64,000 bases of DNA from Congeria kusceri (taxonomy: Eukaryota; Mollusca; Bivalvia; Myida; Dreissenidae), in assembly GCA_027627225.1 (NCBI GenBank), contig JAPFQT010000079.1:699501-763500 (forward strand). The letters are read 5' to 3'. The translations under genes were made by a program, and so were the position numbers. Each line of letters opens with the position of its first letter. Position 1 is the stretch's first letter. Below the pieces are notes generated by a model, which saw nothing but the letters and a program-made list of their open reading frames with translations, made no database searches and was not told the origin of the DNA. Positions 9,284 to 21,240 of the stretch are shown piece after piece.

Positions 9284-9538
9284 TACGGCGGCAATGAGTG
9301 GACATGAGAAATATGTTATTTATCACGTGCGCACGTGATAACTAACCAATTAGAAAACTTGAACTATGTGTCAAATTTTCAAAATAGAGGTAGGGAAAAG
9401 GTAATTGTTAATTGTTGACTCCCGACTTCCATTTTGAAAATATGGCACATAGTTCACGTTTTTTCATTGGTTAGTGATAGTTAACACGTGAGCACGTGAT
9501 GAATAAAATATTTCTTATGTCCCCTCTATGCCGCTGTA
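9284..9538. mobile_element. MITE-like element with ~100-bp imperfect terminal inverted repeats
   Basis: Left end TACGGCGGCAATGAGTGGAC and right end (reverse complement) TACAGCGGCATAGAGGGGAC. Similarity continues through AGAAATAT, CACGTG-containing TATCACGTGCGCACGTGATA versus CATCACGTGCTCACGTG, and GAACTATGTG(T/C)CA. Arms meet near 9,410. No coding capacity; no clear target duplication. Confidence 0.75.
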
Positions 9539-9705
9539 AATTTTAGTTTTACTGAAGTGAAAATTTCCGGTCGAATTTTGTATGTGAAATGCAGTGATCT
9601 CTATTCTATTCAGTTATCTCTATTCACGAAAGAGTAAAATACGAAATATACAAGCAACATTTAATAGTTTGCAATAATTTAATGTAGAAATACATTTACA
9701 TGACA

Positions 9706-10215
9706 CAGAACAGAACAGAACAGAATTTTATTGTAAATAAAAGCCACCAGCCCATAATACAATATTTTACATACAAGCAAATTTGAAAATGTTACATACA
9801 TATATACAAAATTTCACAAGTATTTCAAATATTATTTCAAATAAATTTAACAAATATTTACATGGTATACATACAACACGAGTTTTCTCAATTTTTGTTC
9901 ATTTGTTGTCATCATGAGATTATAAAAATGTTCAATATTATAATTACCATGAAACCAACTTAACAAATAATGATTTCTTTGTTGGGCATATTAAGGACAC
10001 TGGAAAAAAACATGATATTAATTTTCAATAACAAATATGTGGTAATGTTCTTTACAAAATTGACAAATGCGATCTTTTCTATCAGCATTTATATGCCTAC
10101 GGGTTTCGATTTCTAATTTAGGATTTGAAACATCTAAATTTAGCATATGATTTTTTTTAAACACAGCCACATACGAATTCGTACTTAATGAATAATTATA
10201 AAATGACACTCGCTA
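9706..10215 (-). pseudogene. 3' end of a non-LTR retrotransposon (LINE), ORF2 C-terminus
   Basis: Minus strand. Residues LEIETRRHINADRKDRICQF then C..H match the usual C-terminal Cys/His-type region of invertebrate LINE ORF2 proteins (pattern ETGR..N..R..R.C..C). Past a frame-breaking stop, the frame continues YHVFFQCP and WFHGNYNIEHFYNLM. After the coding part comes an AT-rich 3' tail with AATAAAATTCTGTTCTGTTC, i.e. a TTCTG/CAGAA repeat end at 9,708-9,735. 5' truncated and inactivated; about 0.5 kb left. Confidence 0.75.
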
Positions 10216-10224
10216 ATTTTTTTT

Positions 10225-10545
10225 ATAGACAAAGAACAAAAATATCGTTGTTAAACTATCAAATAAACAACGTAAAAATAAGTCCCGATTATGAGCGGAG
10301 CATAGTAAAAAGTAGTTCCAATTAAAGTTGTAAAAATATATGTCAAATCATGTTAGAATCAAAATAATTTTCGCATTATCGTTGTTTATCGACCAATAAA
10401 CAACTCTTTGTCGTTCTGATGTGTGTCTATTAAATAACTCGGGATAACGCCCTCGTGGTTTAATTCCTATGCATCAGAACTCTAAATCGTTGTTTATTGG
10501 CCGATAAACAACGATAAATCGAAAATTATTTCTTAAACAACAGTC
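10225..10545 (+). repeat. Hairpin-forming dispersed repeat, copy 2 (best preserved)
   Basis: Inverted pair: TATCGTTGTTTATCGACCAA around 10,377 and the near reverse complement TTGGCCGATAAACAACGATA around 10,497. Both also carry GTTCTGATG/CATCAGAAC. The ~50-base loop includes CTCGGGATAACGCCCTCGTG. This is the clearest copy for defining the family. Confidence 0.8.
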
Positions 10546-10589
10546 TAGCGGAAGCCAAAATAAGCTTGGCTATATGACACGCGAATATC

Positions 10590-10682
10590 ACGACACGATT
10601 TCCTCGTGCTTGGCTGTCATCGATCAAAGTAGAAAACGTTCACTGACCGTACATGTACATTGTGCACGAGGAAATCGTGAAG
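10590..10682. repeat. Inverted repeat of CACGATTTCCTCGTGC
   Basis: CACGATTTCCTCGTGC at about 10,597 and its exact reverse complement GCACGAGGAAATCGTG at about 10,664 enclose about 50 bp containing ACATGTAC. Nothing coding. Confidence 0.75.
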
Positions 10683-10749
10683 TTGCAGAACAGTCTGTAC
10701 TGCACGGAATGAACGTTTATTAGTTTAACAATTTCTTAGTATAATCTTC

Positions 10750-10752
<3 letters not shown>

Positions 10753-10780
<28 letters not shown>

Positions 10781-10783
10781 TTT
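10753..10783. repeat. (TAA)n microsatellite
   Basis: About ten uninterrupted AAT/TAA units. Confidence 0.95.
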
Positions 10784-11089
10784 TTAATTTATTACCAATC
10801 CGTTATTATTGTACAGACCATGAGACATATTTCTCATATTTAATCAACGTAATTATGTTATGATGTGGTAAAACATTTATGAATATAGTCTACATTGTAT
10901 AAGGCGAAGCTGTGGCCCTATTACAGAAACATTTTGTAAGTTTACTTTGAAATAAGTAGTTCCAATTTTTGAAAGCTATTATTTTATATATTCATCCTTT
11001 AAATTTATGAATTACTTTACAGCTGTGTAACATCATTGAAACTTATGAATTTCTGTACAGTTGTGTAAACAATAATCTAACATTATACT
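10784..11089. other. AT-rich spacer, nothing seen
   Basis: No feature recognised. Confidence 0.5.
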
Positions 11090-11345
11090 CGCTTTTTTGT
11101 ATAGACAAGTAACACAAATATCGTTGTTAAACTACCCATAAACAACGCAAAACTAAGTTCCTTACCCTAACCCTGAGGGGAGCATAGTAAAACGTAGTTG
11201 CAAAAATATACAATACAATACAATTGCAAAAATATGGTCGAATTATGTTATAATCGAAATAATTTGAGCATTATTTTTGTTATCGGCCGATAAGAAACAT
11301 TTGTCGTTCTGATGCGTGGCTGTTAAACAACTCGGGCTTATAATA
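11090..11345 (+). repeat. Hairpin-forming dispersed repeat, copy 3 (degenerate)
   Basis: CGTTGTTAAACTACCCATAA, GGGGAGCATAGTAAAACGTAG and TGTCGTTCTGATGCGTGGC align with copies 1 and 2. A short ACAATACAATACAATTGCAA expansion at about 11,209-11,230 and a missing right hairpin arm distinguish this copy. Confidence 0.7.
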
Positions 11346-11803
11346 AATTGAAAATTAATACTAAGCCCACTGTGATTTAAACATGGAATTAAATGCTAAC
11401 GAAAAATGGTGATATAAAAATAGGATTCGGCTTCAGATGTTTCTGGAATATGGCCCCAGAAGTATAACTGTCCGGCAGCGCGTCTGTCTCTTTCTCCGAG
11501 AAAATGTTGAGAGATATGCTTTTAGAGAGAGCTCAATGAGGCGATACCTTTTTCTCCTGGGCTGATTTTGATTGGGTAAAACATTAACGAAGAAAGTTAA
11601 CATTGTAGAAACAAAATTTGATGTCATTATGGACTGTCAAGTTTAGTTTAAAATAACATTTATTTTTTTTGTAAAATTCCACGAAGTAAGTGAGCATTGT
11701 AGAAACAGAATCTGAAGTCATAGTTGACCGTCTGTCCGTCTTTCAGTGAAAGCCTTGATCCTGCGATAACTCAACATGTGCGCAAACAAGGTTCATGGAA
11801 CGT
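11346..11803. other. Spacer before 26-bp array, nothing certain
   Basis: Contains GACCGTCTGTCCGTCTTTCA like the dispersed GTCCGTC repeats. No coding signal. Confidence 0.4.
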
Positions 11804-12891
11804 TATGTCGCATAATTGTGTCTGTTGTTGGTTGTGTTCCATCGTTGTGTCTCTTGGTTAAGTTCTGTCGTTGTGTCGCTTTGTTGTGTCCGGCCGTTGT
11901 GTCTCGGTTGAGTTCCCTCGTTTTGGCGCTTGATTGTGTTCCCTCGTTGTGTCTCTTGGTTGAGTTCAATCGTTGTGTCTCTTGGATGTGTTCCGTCGTT
12001 GTGTCTCTTGGTTGATTTTCGTCGTTTTGTCTCTTGGTTGAGTTCCCTCGTTGTATCGCTTGGTTGTGTTCCCGCGTTGTGTCTCTTGGTTGCGTTCCCT
12101 TGTTGTGTCGGTTGACTGTGTTCCGTCGTTGTGTCTCTTGGTTGAGTTCTCTCGTTGTGTCTCTTGGTTGATTTCTCTCGTTGTGTCTCGGTTGAGTTCT
12201 CTCGTTGTATCTCTTGGTTGAGTTCTGTCGTTGTGTCTCTTGGTTGAGTTATGTCGTTGTGTCTCTTGGTTGAGTTCTCTCATTGTGTCTCTTGGTTGAG
12301 TTATGTCGTTATGTATCTTTGTTGAGTTCCGTCGTTGTGTCTCTTGCTTGAGTTCCGTCGTAGTGTCTCTTGGTTTAGTTATCTCGTTGTGTCCCTTGGT
12401 TGAGTTCCGTCGTTGTGTCGCTTGACTGTGTTCCATCGTTGTGTCTCTTGGTTGAGTTTTCTCGTTGTGTCTCTTGGTTTTGTTCTGTCGTTGTGTCTTT
12501 TGGTTGCGTCCCGTCGTAGTTTCTCTTGGTTGAGTTTCCTCGTTTTATCTCTTTGTTGTGTTCCGTCGTTGTGTCTCTTGGTTGTGTTCCCTCACTGTGT
12601 CTCTTGGTTGAGTTCTGTCGTTGTGTCGCTTGGTTGGGTTCCGTCGTTGTGTCGCTTGGTTGAGTTCCGTCGTTGTGTCTCTTGGTTGAGCTCTCTCGTT
12701 GTGTCGCTTGTTTGTTCCGTCGTTGTGTCGCTTGGTTGAGTTCCGTCGTTGTGTATCATGGTTGGGTTCCGGCGTTGTGCCGCTTGGTTGAGTTAAGTCG
12801 TTGTGTCTCTTGGTTCAGTTCCGTCGTTGTGTCGCTTGGTTGAGTTATGTCGTTGTGTCGCTTGGTTATGTGTCGTTGTTGTGTCGCCTGA
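11804..12891 (+). repeat. 26-bp minisatellite array 1 (about 41 copies)
   Basis: Unit reads TCGTTGTGTCTCTTGGTTGA then GTTCCG. TCG starts at 11,842 and 11,868 confirm 26 bp. Substitutions are frequent and indels few. Open frames on both strands (e.g. 11,966-12,436 minus) are by-products. Belongs to the same family as arrays at 18,545-20,210 and 22,809-23,220. Confidence 0.95.
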
Positions 12892-13475
12892 TTAGATAAA
12901 CTGTCAGGGTGCGCATGTTTCCTGTTATTGAACGTTGACGTTATTTTGACGTCTACATTGACGTGACTTGCCCCACTTCTGTTATACTATATATGTTTAT
13001 TGATACGATTGAGCTTTTTATTTTTCAAATGCAAGGATTGTTGGTGTGTTTGTAATTTAAAGTAACAGTATATCGTTTAATGAAGTATTAAAGTACTAGT
13101 ATTAAAACAGTTTAATGAATACCGGGAGATTTTATTATATTTGTGTTTTATGTGTATTTTTTCTGACACACTTTGTGTGGTTTGCAGTTATATGTCTATA
13201 TGTAGATTCGTTAACATTAAGAAGTGTTGTAACTAAATCTTGCACATATTTTACACCTTTCTTTATTTTTACGTCGGAAAAAAGTTGTGTGCCAAATATT
13301 AATGTCAGCAGTTTATGGTTAAGAACATGATTCTGTACGGGTATGGATGAACAAGCATTGTACTACTACAATTATTATACCTACATTTTACGAGCATCAT
13401 CTGTTGATCAACTGTATTGGGGCTGTTGTACAACAGTGTCCATATACAATACATAAAAGCAATTATGACCAAGCC
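12892..13475. other. AT-rich spacer, nothing seen
   Basis: No feature recognised. Confidence 0.5.
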
Positions 13476-13625
13476 TAGGGGATTGCAGTTTCTGGCCGTC
13501 AACCAATTCCTATATTCCTATTTTTTCCTATATTTCAGAAAAGTGTCCTATATTTTGAAAAACCTCCTATATTTTCTATATTTTTCTATATTTTATATTT
13601 ATTTCCTAAATTGTTTATACAATAA
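13476..13625 (+). repeat. TTCCTATATTTT-rich segment, left partner of an inverted pair
   Basis: GGCCGTCAACCAATTCCTAT leads into repeated CCTATATTT motifs. At 15,895-16,010 the same motifs occur and end in GGTTGACGGCC, the reverse complement of GGCCGTCAACC. The two segments bracket 2.4 kb containing a LINE remnant. Confidence 0.6.
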
Positions 13626-13690
13626 TGTGAACATCGCTCAGAAAATTAAGTAGATAAGTTGCTATTGCATCTAATGATTCTTATTTACAG

Positions 13691-13941
13691 TGCAATATGT
13701 TCCTTTCCAATGCATTCACAGTGCAATATGTTCCTTTCCAATGCATTTTCAGTGCAATATGTTCCTTTCCAATGCATTTACAGTGCAATATGTTCTTTCC
13801 AATGCATTTACAGTGCAATATGTTCCTTTCCAATGCATTTACAGTGGAATATGTTCCTTTCCATTGCATTTACAGTGCAATATGTTCCTATCCAATGCAC
13901 TTACAGTGCAATATGTTCCTTTCCAATGCATTTACTGCAGA
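13691..13941 (+). repeat. 31-bp tandem repeat, 8 copies
   Basis: Unit TGCAATATGTTCCTTTCCAA then TGCATTTACAG. Starts at 13,691 and 13,722 give 31 bp; one unit lacks a base. Homogeneous over eight copies. Confidence 0.95.
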
Positions 13942-14929
13942 ATGTGTTTTACACCTGCGGCTTATCTTTTTGGGCAATTTTAGGAAAATTTGACAACTCA
14001 CCAGTATTTCAGTTTTGAAGAAAATCTCATACTATAAATTATTGTAAAAGATTACTATGATTCTGTCTAGTTCTCTGGGTATGATCAACATAGCATTTCA
14101 CAAAAATGAAAAAACAAACATGAGAGCGACATATAACAATTATGAAACTAAAAATTGTTGGCATTTTTTCATTCAAACAATTTTTATCCTTAATGACAAC
14201 ATATCTGTTTAATTATAAAATTATATATTTAAACATTAACTCATAATACAGTTCACAATCAGCAATATGCCATGAAGCATCAAACAGTATGAGTTTGTCA
14301 AACTGTAAAAATGAGATTTTTGTTCAAAATTTCCAAGATCATCAGATTATAATTAAATGCTCATACATTGTGGTCTTTTGACACAGAGGTGTTTACGTCT
14401 TGTGTCTTTGTCTATGTGGTTTAAAACAAGCATACTTGCTTTTTACATACACTCAAATATCATCAAGAGTTTATTATGTATGCCTAAGTTGTTCGGTAAA
14501 ATTTTCAATAAATCTAGAAGTTATCATTCTACCAAGTCATTGAAAAACCTTCAAAGTTTCATTTGGAATGTATTACCTGAACAAGAAATTCTAACCACAT
14601 GCATTAGTGGTTTAATTAGTGCCTATTTGTAGTCGAAATATACAAAATAACTGAACATATTCCTATAATCCTTCAAATCATAAGTGCATATATTCATAAA
14701 AAATCATCGTTTAATTCTCATGTAAAACGAAATTTCATTTCCAAGTTTGTTTGCACATTTGTAGCTGGATACGTGTATTTGGAAAAACTTTTTGTTCAAA
14801 TATAATTTCAATGTAACTTTTGAATACTTTTCAAAACCCTACAATATATTAATGTTTCTATCACAGCTGTGATTAAAGCAGTGTTTTTTCATGTTTCTAT
14901 TTGTTATTTTCATCTTTAATTAATATTTT
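13942..14929. other. AT-rich sequence; unassigned 91-codon open frame at 14,357-14,632
   Basis: The open frame (MLIHCGLLTQRCLRLVSLSM...) has no recognisable domain or splice sites. It lies just 5' of the LINE remnant and could be a decayed upstream part of it, but I cannot align it. Confidence 0.3.
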
Positions 14930-14934
14930 ACATC

Positions 14935-15850
14935 AACCTTTGAAACCTTAGCAGGGCAGGCATCAAAGGCAATTTATAAACTAAACTCATGTTTCGTTAA
15001 ATGCCCTACAATGCCTGTTAAATGTAAACCCTGATTTATTTGATAAACTTATATTGCCTATATTAAATTATGGTTCTGAAGTTTGGGGGCTGGATGATGT
15101 TATGAGTTGGAAAGGATTCATTAAATTTTTTGTAAAAGGTTACTTTATGTTAAGATACAAACTCAAAATAATTGTGTATATGGTGAACTAGGTAGAACCT
15201 CTCTCCATACTAAAAGGGCTGTGAATGTAGTTAGATATTGGCTAAAATTGTTCAATTAGAGGACTGTAAATATGTTAAATGTGTGTACAACAATATGTGC
15301 AATGAAATAGAAAATAAGCCCTACGTAAAAAAAATTGGGCTAAATCTGTATGTTCTCTTTTACAAATTCTTGGTTTTCAATATGCATGGCTAAATCAAAA
15401 TGTCGGTGATTGTAAAATGTTCCTGTCTGAGATAAGGTTAAGATTGAACGATGAATTTGTACAAAATTGGATGTCTGAGCTTAATAAATCGTCTAGAGCT
15501 AGAACTTATACAATTTTTGTGAATTTTAACTGCAACCTTACTTGTCAAATGTTAAAACATGCAAGTTTAGGAATGATCTTACTAGACTTAGAGTTTCTTC
15601 ACATATATTAAATGTTGCGGCTGGAAGATGGCATAAACCTGTTTCAATTCCATTTGATGAGAGACGGTGTAATGTACTAGAAGTCTAGAAGACGAGTATC
15701 ACTTTGTAATTGAGTGTAATCTTTATATAGAAATTAGAAAATTGTATATTGATAAATATTATTGGAAAAGACCAAGTGTGTATAACTTTGTTGAGTTAAT
15801 GAGTTGTACAAATATTTGCTAGGTATAAGCATATCAGGTTACTATCACAT
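14935..15850 (+). pseudogene. Non-LTR retrotransposon ORF2 C-terminal remnant
   Basis: In successive frames on the plus strand I read LAGQASKAIYKLNSCFVK, then PDLFDKLILPILNYGSEVWG (15,030-15,089), GELGRTSLHTKRAVNVVRYW, FRNDLTRLRVSSHILNVAAG, RWHKPVSIPFDERRCN, EDEYHFVIECNLY and YWKRPSVYNFVELM. This order is typical of the region after the reverse transcriptase domain in invertebrate jockey/CR1-type LINEs. Several frameshifts and stops make it inactive; the catalytic domain is absent. Confidence 0.85.
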
Positions 15851-15889
15851 TAATAAGTAGGTACTTTCAATCTAAACGAAGACTAGACG

Positions 15890-16012
15890 CTCCTGAAATT
15901 CCTATACATGTATTTTGTCTGAAAAAGTGGTAAAAACTCCTATATTTCGATGAAAAAATATCCTATATTTTCCTATATTTTCATCGAACCTGGTTGACGG
16001 CCTGCAGTTTAT
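15890..16012 (-). repeat. CCTATATTTT segment, right partner of an inverted pair
   Basis: CCTATATTTCGATG and TCCTATATTTTCCTATATTT, then GGTTGACGGCCTGCAGTTTA. See the left partner at 13,476-13,625. Confidence 0.6.
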
Positions 16013-18317
16013 ACAGTTAATAGTTGGGATTTGACTTGCTGGAGCTTTTAATCAGACAGAATTCGAAGACGAACAATTATAAATACGCATTCAGCAACTG
16101 TATGTCATATCGTAGTTTTAAATGAAACAAGCAACCCTTTAGATATTAGAGATATACTGATATGTCGTTTGTTTGATAAATTAATTCGTATCGATTAACT
16201 TTCGACATTAGTGAAGCATTAATCGATGCGTTCGCTAAACCGTTGCATTTTTTTTGCTTAATCGAAATTAAGTCATGCTTGCAACTAAGTCATAATTGAA
16301 CAGTTAAGCAAATTCCATTAAGAAATATAATAAAATACAATATAGATAAATACAATATAAATCTGATAATACGGCTATAATACGGCTCTACTTATTGTGT
16401 TCGTGATAAATATCCTCATCATACACTTATGGTGGACACGAAAAACTACCTAAATAACACGGGAGGTAACTCGATTTGACTTCTGGGGAGTTGCTAGCGG
16501 CGGTTACTTCCCTTAGGTTAACTCGGCTGATTTTGAATTCAGTTGAAGTTACGTTTGGTTTAACATGTTAGCTCACATGTATATATTTGTATTGTTTTGG
16601 TAGATAGTAAAGGGTTTATTAATTAATTCATTGAGTTAAATAACATTTTACCAACATACATTAATATGCCTTATGTTCGGTATGTATTTTCCGGGTAAAA
16701 ATTGAGCTGAACGTAAAACCATCCTTTAATTAAATCACTAATTTCTGTAACAGTTCGCTACCACGAAGTTTTCTTTTTTAAATATCATCTTTTATAAAGA
16801 GGTATACGAGAATTATTCTTAAAGCTCGAATATATGAAGAATATGTGAGTTAACGCGTCTAAACTTTGGGGAATGTTTTGCTTAACGTCTTATGACTTCG
16901 AATCTAAATGAGTTATTCACCTGGAACATGGAATATACTTTCGTCACCAGCTCCAGTATCAGATGCAACATTTCACATAATTTTTTTTTGTATTTTAACG
17001 GAGTTATGCTCACCTCTTTACTTACATTCTGAGTGAAATAAAATGCGCGATGTACTATTCTACACGGACAGAATGCTGTAGTTAGTGGTAATTATCGTAT
17101 ATAATTCGATCTGCATGAGTTTTAAGATAGCATAAATCACAATCACTTTCTGTTGTTTCCTTCACCGCTTGGTTCGGTGACCGCGACTTTCATCTATGTT
17201 TGATCTTAACAACACAGCTGTGGTATAAGGTTGTCGTTGATGTGTCCGGATGTGTTCGAATTTACTGACGAATGACCAAATTCTGCTCGGGTGGTCTGTT
17301 GATAGAAACAGTACTTACGTTATGAGTAGCAAAATGTCCCCTAACACTAAGCAAACGTTATAACGCCCCACGGACTAAAATGTGATGTAACTTTTCAATT
17401 ACTTATTTCAGGTGCGCAATAGTAAACACGCACTTCTTTCGTATTTTTCCAATACTTTTGCATGAGTTCATGAGTTTATAACTCAACTAATCATAGCTGA
17501 CATTTCAAGCTGGAATTCTTATAAGTAATGAAAATACAGCATTCACTATTTGGTGCGTTTATTACAAAAGAAATACATGTACAATTGTCATTTGGTGCTT
17601 TTAATCTTTTGTTGAGTGTATTTATCTACAACAGAACTAGAGGTCGGTCTGCAGAAGATATTTAAAGCTCAAATATGCATTCCAATTATAATCAAATGTT
17701 TTTATTGTTTCTTTAAATCACACTTTTATATATAAAGCAAATGAGAAACGAAAATCCGCATTTGCTGAAAGGATTTTGCAATTCGCTACAAGTTCTATCA
17801 CATCTGTTGAGGACTATAATTTGCCCCCCAAAAGTATCGCTGTAAGTCTAATTTGAATTCTCCACACAACGGTTGCGTTTTTCTTCTGAATTCTTGGTTA
17901 TTGTATTTAATATTGATGCTTTTAGAGTGCCACTTCCGGACTATAAGATTAATTTACTTGTATTAAAATATGTTAAATTAGATATCAGATTGCGTGTAGT
18001 TTATCGCTTTTCTGGGAAGCAAATCAAGATGAAGAATGAACAATGGTCGAATATTAAAACAGACCTTTTTAACACAGATGTAAATTGTTATTTTTCACAA
18101 ACACGTATTGATTATTCGTTGCATTTTTACACAGCGTTCCATTATTCAATGTAAAAGCAGTTTAACTAGTAACAACTAAACGTTTCCATAGATTTACAAT
18201 AATTATTGTATTAATGTAAAAGAACAACTATTGTTCCAGTGGTGCTGCAATTTGGAGGTGTTATAGCGCCTCCTTCCTTTGTGTTCGGCGATACATAGTC
18301 CAGTCCATCCTTCCGGC
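16013..18317. other. 2.3 kb AT-rich sequence without recognisable features
   Basis: No exon with both splice sites, no repeat I can name. A 93-codon frame at 17,873-18,154 has no recognisable similarity. Confidence 0.4.
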
Positions 18318-18480
18318 CTCGTGCTGTTGTTTGCATAATTGTCGTCTGCACCGTATCACGTGTCCCATTTTCAACAACGGAACACCCGTGTCGTAGATGA
18401 AATACTGGTTAAATCGAGCTAACTTGTAAACCGGAAGTCTACCTGAAAATTAACCTGGGAAGATTTCCGCTATGGAAGGC
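18318..18480 (+). repeat. Copy of the TTGTCGTCTGCA dispersed element, flanking array 2
   Basis: Contains CATAATTGTCGTCTGCACCG and CTTGTAAACCGGAAGTCTAC. The core has the same orientation as the 26-bp units that start 60 bp later. Confidence 0.6.
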
Positions 18481-18544
18481 TGATTGAAAAGGTGTTTGTT
18501 CATACGGCGATCGTATCTGTACACGAAGGGTGAGCTCTTGTGGT

Positions 18545-20210
18545 CGCTCACAGTCGTTGTATCACGTCGTCGCATCGCGTGGTTGTGTCACGACGTTGCG
18601 TCGCTTGGTTGTGTCATGTCGTTGCGTCATTCGGTTGTGTCACGTCGTTGCGTCGCGTGGTTATGTCACGTCGTTGCGTCGCTCGGTTGTGTCTTGTCCT
18701 TGCACCGCTGGGTTACGTCAACGGCATTGCATGGTTGTGTCACATCGTTGCATCGTTTTGTTGAGTCGCGTCGTTGATTCGTTTGGTTGTGTCACGTCGT
18801 TGCATCGTTGTGTTGTGCCAATTCGTGTATTGATTTAGTTGTACAACTTCGTTGCATCGTATGGTTGTGCCTCTCCGCTGCATCGTTTAGTTGTGCCACT
18901 TCGTTGATTCGTTAGGTTGTGTCACAGCGTTACATCGTTTTGTTGTTTCATGTCATTGATTCGCTTGGTTGTGTCACGTCGTTACATCGTTTTGTTGTTT
19001 CATGTCATTGAATCGCCTGGTTATGTCATGTCGTTACATCGCTTAGTTGTGTCACGTCGTTACATCGTTTTGTTGTTTCATGTCATTGATTCACTTGGTT
19101 ATGTAACGTCGTTTAATCGTGTTTTTTTGTTTCATGTCATTGATTCGCTTGGTTATGTCACGTCGTTACATCGTTTTGTTGTTTCAAGTCATTTATTCGC
19201 TTGGTTATGTCATATCGTTACATCGCTTGGTTGTTTCATGTCATCGATTCGCTTTGTTATGTCACGCCGTTACATCGCTTTGTTATGTCATGTCGTTACA
19301 TCGTTTTGTTGTTTCATGTCATTGATTCACTTGGTTATGTAACGTCGTTTAATCGTTTCTTTTTTGTTTATGTCATTGATTCGCTTGGTTATGTCACGTC
19401 CTTACGTCGTTTTGTTGTTTCATGTCATTCATTCGCTTGGTTATGTCATGTCGTTACATCGCTTGGTTGTTTCGTGTCATTGATTCAATTGGTTACGGCA
19501 CGTCGTTACATCGCTTGGTTATGTCATGTCGTTGCATCGTTTTGTTGTTTCATATCATTGATTCGCTTGGTTATGGCACATCGTTACATCGCTTGGTTGT
19601 ATCACGTCGTTACATCGTTTTGTTGTTTCATGTCATTAATTCGCTTGGTTATTTCATGTCGTTACATCCTTTTTTTTTGTTTCATGACATTGATCCGCTA
19701 GGTTGTATCACGTCGTTACATCGCTTGGTTGTGCCATGTTGTTTCATCGCTTGCTTATGACATGTCGTAACATTGCTTGGCTTTGTCATGTTGTTGCATC
19801 GTTTTCTAATGTCATGTCGTTGCAACGTTTGGTTGTCAGGTCGTTGATTCACATGGTTGTGTCACGTCTTTGACTCGTTTTGTTGTGTCACGTCGTTGCA
19901 TCGTTTAGTTGTGCCACTTCGTTGATTCGCTAGTCTGTGTCATGTCGTTACATTGCTTGGTTTTGTCGTGTTGTTGCATCGCTTTATTATGTCATGTCGT
20001 TGCATCGTTTGGTTGTTACGTCGTTGATTCTCTAGAATGTGTCACGTCGTTACATTGTTTTGTTGTTTCATTCAATTCATTCGCTTGGTTATGTCATGTT
20101 GTTGCATCACTTGCTTATGTCATGTCATTACATGCCTTGGTTGTGTCACGTCGTTGCATCACTTGCTTGTGTAACGTCGTTGCATCATTTGGTTTTCACT
20201 TCGTTAAATA
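18545..20210 (+). repeat. 26-bp minisatellite array 2 (about 64 copies) with 52-bp dimers
   Basis: Unit TCGTTGCATCGCTTGGTTGT then GTCACG; starts at 18,619 and 18,645 give 26 bp. From about 18,930 to 19,700 two unit types alternate, one with TCGTTACATCGTTTTGTTGT and one with TCATTGATTCGCTTGGTTAT, giving a 52-bp higher-order unit, sometimes extended by a third type. Overlapping open frames up to 166 codons (19,201-19,701) are by-products. Confidence 0.95.
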
Positions 20211-20219
20211 CCATGACTG

Positions 20220-20470
20220 CCATCGTCATTGAGGGCGTAAGCCCTCTATGTTTTAAAAGCCATGCATCAGAAAGACAAATACACGTAGTTGTTTGTTGGC
20301 CGATAAAGAACGGTAATGCGAAATTTATTTTGAATCTAACATGATCTGACACGTATTTTCGCAATTTTAATGAGAACTACATTATGCTATGCTGCGGCCG
20401 GGACAACTTTCTGCGTTGTTTTAACAATTATAATTGTGTTCTTTATCTATAGAAAAATCAGCTAGTATCA
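20220..20470 (-). repeat. Hairpin-forming dispersed repeat, reverse copy
   Basis: GAGGGCGTAAGCCCTC, AAGCCATGCATCAGAA, TTGTTGGCCGATAAAGAACG and TGCGTTGTTTTAACAA are the reverse-complement landmarks of the copy at 10,225. It abuts the end of array 2. Confidence 0.7.
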
Positions 20471-21099
20471 TGTATGTTTATAAGGAACTTTGCGCAAAAC
20501 GTTATGAATTAATTTGCATAAAGTTTTATGAAAAAGTTGGAAATTGGCAATGAACAAATGATTGGATTTTGTTTGTGATCAGGGTTATGTCTAGATCCGA
20601 GATACTTTTGGAAAAGATCCTTTATTGTTAGGAGATTTGTACATTTTGCTGTATAACTCATAATTTAGTTACATAATACACGTGGGACAGAGCTGCCTTG
20701 GCGAAAGTCTTCGCTCTCCGAGAGCAATCCAGTTACGTCTGTCTTCTTAAAAGACACAAAGACTACAATTGAAGTTATTCCTTTTCAGCAGTTTCAGTAC
20801 ATTGACTATTTAGAATGATGCCAATTAAATATTTCAAAAATGCGTGTATACATTTTATCAATACAACTTACGTTGTTATAATCTTCTGAGAACTTATTAG
20901 TCGTTTTAATTTGAAACAAGATACAAGAACATGTTAAATAATAGTGAATTATAATTATTCTGTTTGATATGAATAAAAACTGTTATATGGTTGTGATGGT
21001 TGTGTCCGGACATAATGGAATTAGTTCGACCCAGTCCGTGTCCCGTTTCTGAAAAAATAAATATCACAGCTACGCCCGTCCAAATGATTCTCAAAGTTC
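20471..21099. other. AT-rich; dispersed-repeat phrase at about 20,690
   Basis: GCTGCCTTGGCGAAAGTCTT and CTCTCCGAG resemble the 4,345-4,370 segment. Nothing coding. Confidence 0.4.
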
Positions 21100-21240
21100 C
21101 GCTTGTGTGGGTCAGCGAGCTGACGTGTAAACCGGAAGTTTACAGACCGGAAGCAAGTGACTCATACGGACCGTCCTGACCTAGGTCCAAATCCGGCTTC
21201 CTCCATATTGACAGGTACACTGGCACTGTGTCTGTTTATT
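21100..21240 (+). repeat. Partial copy of the dispersed GTAAACCGGAAG element
   Basis: GTGTAAACCGGAAGTTTACA, GACCGTCCTGACC and ATTGACAGGTACACTGGCAC parallel 5,440-5,560 and 18,400-18,480. Confidence 0.5.

Noticed and set aside
18917..19701. 141- and 166-codon frames rich in Ser/Val/Cys
   Set aside because: By-products of the 26-bp array 2; overlapping frames are open at once.
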